Origin: JADJVL01 sp039812765
GTDB taxonomy: Bacteria; Acidobacteriota; Holophagae; Holophagales; Holophagaceae
Assembly: GCA_039812765.1 (NCBI GenBank)
Contig: JBDIBF010000047.1
Coordinates: 1-23,076, forward strand
Reading direction: 5' to 3'
DNA: 23,076 nt
Every line of letters starts with the position of its first letter. Positions within the stretch are counted from its first letter, which is position 1. The notes under the pieces are model-generated. The model was not told the origin of the DNA and did no database searches. It was given only the letters and a program-made list of their open reading frames with translations. The position numbers and the translations under genes were made by a program. Shown piece after piece: positions 1 to 8,020 of this stretch.

Positions 1-129
1 TGGTACGAGACGGACCCCATCATGGCGCCCCTGCGGGGCACGGCCCGCTGGGCCTCCCTCATGCAGCACGTGAAGGAGCGCCAGGCGATCCTGGAGGCCC
101 GTTTCCCGCCCTCCCGCTGGGGGCTCTGA
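1..129 (+). CDS. C-terminal tail of an unidentified protein (possibly TPR/kinase-like), partial
   Basis: Frame 1 is open from the first base to a TGA at 127-129 and encodes 42 residues (WYETDPIMAPLRG at the start, ending RWGL). The pattern of a DP, a short spacer, PLRG, an aromatic residue and then LM..VKERQ resembles the last helix pair of many TPR-containing serine/threonine kinases or regulators, where a 'DPDFAPLRxDPRF' type end is common. That resemblance is weak and the rest of the gene lies outside the window, so no function is assigned. The gene ends 11 bp before the stop codon of the convergent nfu gene, leaving no room for a separate terminator. Confidence 0.55.
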   Translation, partial: WYETDPIMAPLRGTARWASLMQHVKERQAILEARFPPSRWGL

Positions 130-140
130 AATCCGCCCCG

Positions 141-695
141 CTAGACCGAGACCACCACCAGCTCGGGGTCGATCTCCTTCTGCAGCATGCCCTCGATGGC
201 GGTCAGGGTCCCGGTGAGCGCGCTGGGGCAGCTGTTGCAGGCGCCCATGTAGCGGATCATCACCTGCTTCTCGTGGCGGCCCACGATCTCCAGGCCTCCG
301 CCGTCGGCGGCAAGGGCCGGCAGGATGCTCTCGTCCAGCACCGCCCGGACCTTCCTCAGCACCTCGTCGTCATCGTCGGCCACGCGGCTGAAGTCGCGTT
401 TCGGGACATCGGCGGCGGCCCCGGTCACCGAGGGAGCGCTGCGGATGGGCGCAGCGAGCCTGGGCAGCAGGTCCGGCCAGGTGGCGTCCTCGGTCTTGGT
501 CACCGTCAGCCATTTGTCCTGCATGAACACCGACACCACCTGGCCCACCTCGAAGAGGGCCTTGGCCAGGGGATCGGCCGCGGCGATCTCCGCCGAGGGG
601 AAGCTCCTGGGGAAACCCACGGCCACCGCCTCCTTGAGGAGGAACTTCACCGCGTTGGGGTTCGGCGTGTACTCGATCTCGGCGATCTTCGGCAT
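141..695 (-). CDS. nfu: Nfu-type iron-sulfur cluster carrier/scaffold protein
   Basis: This 184-aa protein has the two-domain Nfu architecture. An N-terminal Nfu_N domain (about residues 3-85, starting with the typical EYTPNPNAVKF) is joined by a linker with an acidic stretch (DDDD, 107-110) to a C-terminal NifU-like domain (about 112-182). The latter carries the cluster-binding CxxC, Cys153 and Cys156, in GACNSCPSA. The family binds a [4Fe-4S] cluster between two subunits and passes it to apo-enzymes in the cytoplasm. I chose the ATG at 695 because the Nfu_N domain begins right there and GGAG lies 5 bases upstream, overlapping the sufU stop. An upstream extension of this frame has no domain match and lies inside sufU. 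It is the last gene of the suf operon, 2 bases after sufU. Confidence 0.92.
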   Translation of the reverse strand: MPKIAEIEYTPNPNAVKFLLKEAVAVGFPRSFPSAEIAAADPLAKALFEVGQVVSVFMQDKWLTVTKTEDATWPDLLPRLAAPIRSAPSVTGAAADVPKRDFSRVADDDDEVLRKVRAVLDESILPALAADGGGLEIVGRHEKQVMIRYMGACNSCPSALTGTLTAIEGMLQKEIDPELVVVSV

Positions 696-697
696 GG

Positions 698-1140
698 CTA
701 CTCCGTGCTCGCCTGGGACTCGCCCTTGAGGGCGCTGGAGAGCGTGGCCCAGGGCAGCACCGCGCACTTCACCCGCACGGGAAGGTTGCGCACCCCCTCG
801 AAGAGGGTGAGCCTGCCGAGGTGGTGGGGCGCGGCGGCGTCCAGCTCGCCCCGCACCAGGGCCCGGAACTCGCCGGCCATCTGCTCGGCCTCGGCCAGGG
901 TCTTGCCTTTCACGGCGCCGGTCATGAGGGAGGCCGAGGCCACGTCGATGGCGCAGCCGCTGCCTTCGAACTTGATGTCGGCGATGCGGCCGTCCTCGAT
1001 GTTCAACGTGAGCTGGAGCTGGTCCCCGCACAGGGGGTTGTGGCCGTCGGCGTGGTGGGTGCAGGGGTCGAGCCTGCCGAAGTTCCGCGGCTTCTTGTTG
1101 TGCTCCAGGATCACCGCCTGGTAGAGCTCCCGCGGGTCGC

Positions 1141-1144
<4 letters not shown>
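698..1144 (-). CDS. sufU: SufU-type sulfur-transfer / Fe-S scaffold protein
   Basis: The 148-aa product is a SufU/IscU-fold protein. The zinc/cluster ligands are visible as Cys39 and Asp41 (NPLCGD), Cys64 (GSGCAID) and Cys127 (RVKCAVL). The stretch between Cys64 and Cys127 is long, as in SufU with its extra insert compared with IscU, and the ASASLM segment is also typical. In well-studied systems SufU is a zinc protein that accepts persulfide sulfur from SufS and delivers it to SufBCD. The ATG overlaps the sufS stop (ATGA), and GGAG is 8 bases upstream, so translation is probably coupled to sufS. The IscU-like scaffold role is the alternative, but the SUF context favours SufU. Confidence 0.92.
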
Positions 1145-2376
<1,232 letters not shown>

Positions 2377-2392
2377 CGGGGCATCCACGGGC

Positions 2393-3681
2393 TCATGGCG
2401 TCTCCACGAGGTCCGAAGCGTTGGTGCGGGCCATGACCTGCTGGCGCAGGGCCCTGCGCAGGCTGGCCACGGGGATGTGGGCCAGGAGGTCCGAGGCGAA
2501 GCCGTAGGTGAGCAGGTTGCGCGCGGCGGCGGGGTCCAGGCCGCGGCTGGCCAGGTAGAAGAGCTCCTCGGGGTCCAGGGCTCCCACCGCGGCGCCGTGG
2601 CTGCACTTCACGTCGTCGGCGTCGATCTCCAGCTGCGGCTTGGCGTCCACGGTGGCCTTCTCGGACAGGAGCAGGGTGCGGCACTGCTGCTGGGCGTCGG
2701 TCCGCTGCGCGTCGGGGCGGACGAAGACGCGGCCGTTGAAGACGGCCTGGGCCTCGTCGTCCACGATGCACTTGTGGAGCTGGCGGCTGGCGCCCTGCGC
2801 CACGGTGTGGTCGAGGACCGAATGCGTGTCGGCGACCTGCTTCCCATTGAGGAGGGCCAAGCCGTCCAGGCTGGCCTCCGCGCGGGGGCCCAGCAGGCGC
2901 ACCACCGGCCCCTGGCGGCTCAGCCGGGCGCCGAAGCTGACGGTGCGGCTGAGGTAACGGGCGTCCCTGGCCACCTCGGCCCGGAGGCTGGAAATGTGGA
3001 AGGCCTCGGGGGACTCCCGCTGGATGCGCTCGTGGCGCAGCTCGGCGCCCTCGTGCACCAGGATCTCCACCGCCGTGTTGGTGAGGTAGGCGCCGCTACC
3101 GGCGTACTCCTCGATGAGCTCGAGGGAGGCGTCCCGCTCCACCTCGACGAAGATCCGGGGCAGGGTGACGGGCAGGGGGCCCTCCGAGCCCGCGCTGAGG
3201 AAGAGCAGGTGCAGCGGGGCTTCGGCCCGGACCCCCTTCGGCACGAAGACGAAGGCGCCCTCGCGGAAGGCCGCCGAGTTGAGGTTGGCGAAGAAGTCGG
3301 CGCTTGAGGGTTCCAGCAGGCTGCCCAGGCTCGGGGCGGCCTCCGACGCGGCATGGAGCGGCAGGAAGCGCAGCCCCTGGGGCAGGGCCGAGGTGCAGCT
3401 GTGGTGGGGGTCGAAGCGGCCGTTCACGAAGACGAGGCGCGTGCCCCGGGCTTCCGGGAGGATGCGATCGCGGATGTCCGCGACGGCGGGCTCCGCGGGG
3501 CGGAAGGAGGCCTGGCGCAGGGCCGAGAGGTCCAGGTACTTCCAGTCCTCGTCGCGCTTCGTCGGAAGGTCCTGCCCGTGCAGGGCCGCCACGGCGGCGG
3601 CGCGCAGGGTCTCCCAGCCCTCGGGGACGGCCCTCAGGAGGTCCGCGGCGAGGGTGGACTCGGCGGCGGGGGAGGTCGCCG

Positions 3682-3685
<4 letters not shown>
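2393..3685 (-). CDS. sufD: SufD, component of the SufBCD Fe-S assembly complex
   Basis: The 430-aa product matches SufD in length and in its C-terminal half: a beta-helix core with VDAKPQLEI, then DDVKCSHGA (358-365) and ELFYLASRG. His363 in KCSHG corresponds to the SufD histidine implicated in cluster assembly at the SufB-SufD interface in E. coli (His360 there, recalled). The N-terminal helical region contains RDEDWKYLDL (45-54), typical of SufD. SufD pairs with SufB and a SufC dimer in the cytoplasm. The ATG overlaps the sufC TGA by 4 bases and has GAGGAG 8 bases upstream. sufS follows within about 4-16 bases, depending on its start. Confidence 0.95.
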
Positions 3686-4434
<749 letters not shown>

Positions 4435-4457
4435 GCTCGCTCCAGGTTCGACGCTCG

Positions 4458-5897
4458 TCATCCCACGCTGCCTTCCAGCTTGAGGCTCAGCAGCTTCGTG
4501 GCCTCCACCGCGAACTCCATGGGCAGCTCGCGGAAGACGTCCTTGCAGAAGCCGTTGATGATCATGCTGATGGCCTCCTCGGCGGGGATCCCCCGCTGCT
4601 GGAAGTAGAAGAGCTGCTCCTCGCCGATCTTGCTGGTGGTGGCCTCGTGCTCCACCTTCGCCGTGCGGTTCTGCACCTCGAGGTAGGGATAGGTGTTGGC
4701 CGAGCAGGTGGCCCCGATGAGCAAGGAGTCGCACTGGCTGAAGTTCCGGGCGCCGTCGGCCTTGGGCATCACGCGGACGAGGCCGCGGTAGCTGTTGGAG
4801 CTGCGCCCCGCGCTGATGCCCTTGCTGATGATGGTGGAGCGGGTGTTGCGGCCGATGTGGATCATCTTGGTGCCGGTGTCCGCCTGCTGGAGGTGGTTGG
4901 TGAGGGCCACGGAGTAGAACTCGCCGATGGCGTTCTCGCCCAGCAGGACGCAGCTCGGGTACTTCCACGTGATGGCGCTGCCGGTCTCCACCTGGGTCCA
5001 GCTGATCTTACTGTTGCGGCCCTTGCAGAGGCCGCGCTTGGTGACGAAGTTGTAGATCCCCCCCACGCCGTCCTTGTCGCCGGCGTACCAGTTCTGGACG
5101 GTGCTGTACTTGATGCTGGCGTCGTCGAGGGCCACGAGCTCCACCACCGCGGCGTGGAGCTGGTTGGTGTCGAACTGGGGCGCCGTGCAGCCCTCCAGGT
5201 AGCTCACGGAGGCGCCTTCCTCGGCCACGATGAGGGTGCGCTCGAACTGGCCCGAATCCTTGTTGTTGATCCGGAAGTAGGTGCTCAGGTCCATGGGGCA
5301 GGCGACGCCCTTCGGGATGAACACGAAGGAGCCGTCGGTGAAGACCGCGCTGTTGAGCGCGGCGTAGAAGTTGTCGGAGAAGGGCACCACGCTGCCCAGG
5401 TACTTCTTCACGAGGTCGGGGTGCTCCCGCACGGCCTCGCTGAAGGAGCAGAAGATGATCCCGACGGCCGCGAGCTTCTCCTTGTACGTGGTGGTCACGC
5501 TCACGGAGTCGAAGACCACGTCCACCGCCACGCCGGCCAGGGCCGCCTGCTCGTTCAGGGGCACGCCCAGCTTCTCGAAGGTGCGCTTCAACTCGGGGTC
5601 CACCTCGTCCATGGAGGCGTACTTCGGCGTCTTGGGCTTGGGGGCGCTGTAGTAGACGATCTTCTGGAAATCCGGCTTCTCGTAGTGGACATCGGCCCAG
5701 GAGGGCTCGGTCATCGTCAGCCAGTGGCGGTAGGCCCTGAGGCGCCATGCCAGGAGCCACTCGGGCTCGCCCTTCTTCGCCGAGATGAGCCGGATGACCT
5801 CTTCGGAGAGGCCCGGGGCCACGCTGTCGGACTCGATGTCCGTGACGAAGCCGTACTTGTACTCCTGGCCCGTGACGGACTGAAGGGACTGGCTCAT
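4458..5897 (-). CDS. sufB: SufB, scaffold subunit of the SufBCD Fe-S assembly complex
   Basis: The 479-aa product is full length for SufB and colinear with the family. The N-terminal part has EPEWLLAWRLRAY (45-57) and the C-terminal beta-helix has NFSQCDSLLIGATCS (385-399) and VEHEATTSKIG (415-425), ending in LPMEFAVEATKLL. Cys398 corresponds by alignment from memory to E. coli SufB Cys405, the residue linked to cluster building. SufB receives sulfur from SufS/SufU and builds the nascent cluster with SufD. The start has GGAG 7 bases upstream. It is the promoter-proximal gene of the six-gene operon and lies directly behind the promoter/operator region at 5918-5949. Confidence 0.96.
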   Translation of the reverse strand: MSQSLQSVTGQEYKYGFVTDIESDSVAPGLSEEVIRLISAKKGEPEWLLAWRLRAYRHWLTMTEPSWADVHYEKPDFQKIVYYSAPKPKTPKYASMDEVDPELKRTFEKLGVPLNEQAALAGVAVDVVFDSVSVTTTYKEKLAAVGIIFCSFSEAVREHPDLVKKYLGSVVPFSDNFYAALNSAVFTDGSFVFIPKGVACPMDLSTYFRINNKDSGQFERTLIVAEEGASVSYLEGCTAPQFDTNQLHAAVVELVALDDASIKYSTVQNWYAGDKDGVGGIYNFVTKRGLCKGRNSKISWTQVETGSAITWKYPSCVLLGENAIGEFYSVALTNHLQQADTGTKMIHIGRNTRSTIISKGISAGRSSNSYRGLVRVMPKADGARNFSQCDSLLIGATCSANTYPYLEVQNRTAKVEHEATTSKIGEEQLFYFQQRGIPAEEAISMIINGFCKDVFRELPMEFAVEATKLLSLKLEGSVG

Positions 5898-5917
5898 GGA
5901 GGTCTCCCCAACCTCCC

Positions 5918-5945
5918 ATTCTGAAATCCTGACTTAACCTGTCAA
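5918..5945 (-). promoter_or_regulatory. Candidate sigma70-type promoter of the suf operon
   Basis: On the minus strand a perfect -35 TTGACA (5945-5940) is followed after 16 bases by CAGAAT (5923-5918, 4 of 6 to TATAAT). This puts the start of transcription about 10-15 bases ahead of the sufB ATG and its Shine-Dalgarno, which is close, so the exact -10 is uncertain. The surrounding bases are clearly more AT-rich than the genes. The -35 and the spacer are covered by the inverted repeat at 5925-5949. Confidence 0.4.
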
Positions 5946-5949
5946 CAAT
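5925..5949 (-). promoter_or_regulatory. Putative IscR/Rrf2-type operator upstream of sufB
   Basis: Read on the minus strand the site is ATTG, TTGAC, seven bases (AGGTTAA), GTCAG, GATT. TTGAC and GTCAG form an imperfect inverted repeat (9 of 10 symmetrical) with a 7-base centre. This is the geometry of IscR type-1 sites as I recall them from the E. coli iscR promoter (TTGAC-N7-CTCGG and CCGAC-N7-GTCGG), and the flanking ATTG/GATT resembles their ATAG/GAAT flanks. It overlaps the candidate -35, as expected for a repressor that senses Fe-S status. No Rrf2-family gene lies in the window, so the regulator is inferred. Confidence 0.45.
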
Positions 5950-6114
5950 AAAAACGGTGATGGAAGCCCTGAATCCAGGGCGCGGGGCTCCGGGCCCCGG
6001 GCCTTGGCCTGACCCCATGCCTTCCGGCAGCGTTCCGGCCTGACCGCCGATTCCGGAAGAGCCATCCCCGGGCCTAAGGCCCAGAGTCCAGAGTCCAGAG
6101 TCCAGAGCCTTGGA
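5950..6114. other. Intergenic region between the TPR gene and the suf promoter
   Basis: No gene is seen in this stretch. It holds a small hairpin CCCTG-AATC-CAGGG (5967-5980), a second GGGCC-TAA-GGCCC (6070-6082), three copies of TTCCGG (6022, 6033, 6051), a 9-base direct repeat GGCCTGACC (6006 and 6037) and the 7-bp tandem repeat at 6081-6108. The 6070 hairpin lies downstream of the TPR gene stop and could assist termination, but there is no T-run after it on either strand. Confidence 0.5.
6081..6108. repeat. Short tandem repeat, 4 x 7 bp (CCAGAGT)
   Basis: Three exact copies of CCAGAGT (6081, 6088, 6095) and a fourth ending in C (6102-6108) lie head to tail, starting 7 bases beyond the stop codon of the TPR gene. 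A 7-bp unit in non-coding DNA is free to change in number by slippage. No function is visible. Confidence 0.9.
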
Positions 6115-7986
6115 TCAGTGCCGGCCCCGGGTCCGGCCGCCCAGGGTCTCCAGCAGGGCCTCCGCCTGCTCCGCCAGGTGCTTGGCCTGGTCCTCGGAGA
6201 GGTCCGCCGGGTCGGCTTCCAGGGCCGCCTCCAGGACCATGCGGGCGTCGTCCTTGGCCCCCAGGGCCGCCAGGGCGGCGCCGAGCTGGTAGTGGTTCAG
6301 GAGGGTGGGCTCCTTCTCCAGCACGGGGTCGATGAGGTCCACGACCTCCTGGGGGCGGCCCAGGCCCATGAGCATCTGGCCGAGCAGGGAGCGGGCGCGG
6401 CCCTCCTGGCCGGGCAGGGGATGGGCGTGGAGGCGGCGTACCTCCTCCAGGTCCTCCGGCGTGGACTTGCCGCCCAGCAGCCGGTAGGCCTGGCGCATCA
6501 GGGCCGCCTCCCAGGCGCCGCTGCTCTTGGGGTGCTTCTCGAGGTAGGCCTCCAGGGCCCGGCGGATGGAGGCCTCCCGGGCCTCGTCGGGGTCCTTCGC
6601 CATGTGGTGCTCGAGCACCGTGCGCAGGGCGAGGAAGCAGAGCCGGGGATGCCGGTCCGAGGCGGCGAAGGCCAGGAGCTTGCCCAGGGTGGGACCGGGG
6701 TTGCGCCGGTAGGCGAGCTGCAGTTCCACCCAGTCGGCGCGCTGGCTCCGCTCCTTGCGGCGGGCCTTCTTGAGGCTCGCCTCCGCCGCGGTCAGGTCGC
6801 CTTCGGCCAGCCAGGCCTCCGCGTCGTCCAGCAGCCGCGCGGCCGTGGCCTTTCCGCCCCGGGCTTCCCGCAGGGTGGCGGCGTCAGGGGCGTCGAGGAT
6901 CAGCAGCAGGCCGGGGTCCCCGGGGTGCTGCTCCAGCAGCTCCTTGAGGATCGCGAAGGCCTTGGCCCGCTCGCCGCCCACGAGGTAGGACTCCGCCAGC
7001 AGCTCCCGCACCGCGAGGTCCCCGGGCAGGTGGCCGCTGGCCTCCTTCAGCACCGGGATGGCCTTGGCGGCCTCCCCCCGGGCCAGGTGCACCTCGCCCA
7101 GGAGGCTGAGGGTCTCCCCGTCCCGGCGCAGGCCCACGGCCTCGGCGGCGCTCTCCAGCGCGCCCTGGAGGTCCTCCTCGTCCAGCAGCACCTCGGCGAG
7201 GCTGATCCGGGGCTCGGCCTCCTCGGGCCTCAGGTCGGCGGCGGTGCGCAGGGCGGTGATGGCGCTGTCCAGCTTCTCGGGCACCTCGAGCTGGAGCCTG
7301 CCCAGGAGCATCCAGGCCTCGTAGTGGCGTGGGCTCAGGGCCACCACCTTCCGGGCGTGGACCTCCGCCTCGTCGCCGTCCTGGGCCATGTCCTTCAGGA
7401 AGGCCACGGTGAAGACCAGCTCGTAGTTCTTCGGATCCAAAGGCAGGGCCAGGGCCAAGCGGTCCGCCGCCCGGGCGAGCTGGCCGTCCTCCAGGAGGGC
7501 GGCGGTCTCCAGCAGGGCCCGCCGGAGCTGCGCCATGGACTTGGGGCGCGCAAGGGGCAGGATGCGCGCCCGGTAGCGGGTGAAGGTCTCGCGCGCCTCG
7601 ATGAGGTGGAGGTTGTCGTCCACCAGCGTCTCCCAGCGCGTGGAGAAGGCCGCGGCGTCGAGCTTGCCGCGGGACTCGAGCTCGCCCACCAGGGCCAGCA
7701 GGCCGTTGCGCAGCATCACTTCGGAGCGGTCCAGGCGGCCGAGCTGCTCCGAGACCGTCTCCAGGTACGTCTCCACCCGCCGCATGGTCTCTTCCAGCCC
7801 GGTGATGCGCTCGAGCAGGTGCTCGTCGAGATCCTCGTCGTCGGGTTCGTCCTCGGGCTCCTCCCAGCCCTGGTCGCCGGTCACCAGCAGCAGCCGGGTG
7901 CCGCAGCGCTTGCAGGTCTCCCGCTCCCCGGGATTCCAGGTCATGCAGTTCTGGCAGTAGGTTCCGGGATGGGGTTCGGCGGCCAT
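6115..7986 (-). CDS. Zinc-ribbon, coiled-coil and TPR-repeat protein of unknown role
   Basis: The 623-aa protein has no signal peptide or membrane segment and is probably cytoplasmic. A zinc ribbon at the N-terminus has Cys11/Cys14 and Cys25/Cys28 (CQNC and CKRC). It is followed by a very acidic stretch (EEPEDEPDDEDLDE, about 42-55) and a predicted coiled-coil (about 57-110). TPR-like helix pairs then run through most of the rest, for example around 165-330 (ALPLDPKNYE, VALSPRHYEA, AADLRPEEAE) and again near 540-600. Such proteins serve as protein-protein scaffolds; no enzymatic motif is seen. The start ATG at 7986 immediately precedes the zinc ribbon but has no good Shine-Dalgarno. It lies 34 bp after the formate dehydrogenase gene on the same strand, so co-transcription is possible. 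Confidence 0.8.
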   Translation of the reverse strand: MAAEPHPGTYCQNCMTWNPGERETCKRCGTRLLLVTGDQGWEEPEDEPDDEDLDEHLLERITGLEETMRRVETYLETVSEQLGRLDRSEVMLRNGLLALVGELESRGKLDAAAFSTRWETLVDDNLHLIEARETFTRYRARILPLARPKSMAQLRRALLETAALLEDGQLARAADRLALALPLDPKNYELVFTVAFLKDMAQDGDEAEVHARKVVALSPRHYEAWMLLGRLQLEVPEKLDSAITALRTAADLRPEEAEPRISLAEVLLDEEDLQGALESAAEAVGLRRDGETLSLLGEVHLARGEAAKAIPVLKEASGHLPGDLAVRELLAESYLVGGERAKAFAILKELLEQHPGDPGLLLILDAPDAATLREARGGKATAARLLDDAEAWLAEGDLTAAEASLKKARRKERSQRADWVELQLAYRRNPGPTLGKLLAFAASDRHPRLCFLALRTVLEHHMAKDPDEAREASIRRALEAYLEKHPKSSGAWEAALMRQAYRLLGGKSTPEDLEEVRRLHAHPLPGQEGRARSLLGQMLMGLGRPQEVVDLIDPVLEKEPTLLNHYQLGAALAALGAKDDARMVLEAALEADPADLSEDQAKHLAEQAEALLETLGGRTRGRH

Positions 7987-8005
7987 GGGACGAGGATAGT
8001 GGATT

Positions 8006-8019
8006 CCCCGGTCCCGGGG
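8006..8019 (-). terminator. GC hairpin between fdhA and the TPR gene, weak terminator or attenuator candidate
   Basis: CCCCGG and CCGGGG are separated by two bases and lie just past the formate dehydrogenase stop codon. In reality the stem would open to leave a larger loop. No T-run follows, so an intrinsic terminator is doubtful. It might only reduce transcription into the TPR gene. Confidence 0.2.
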
Positions 8020-8020
8020 C

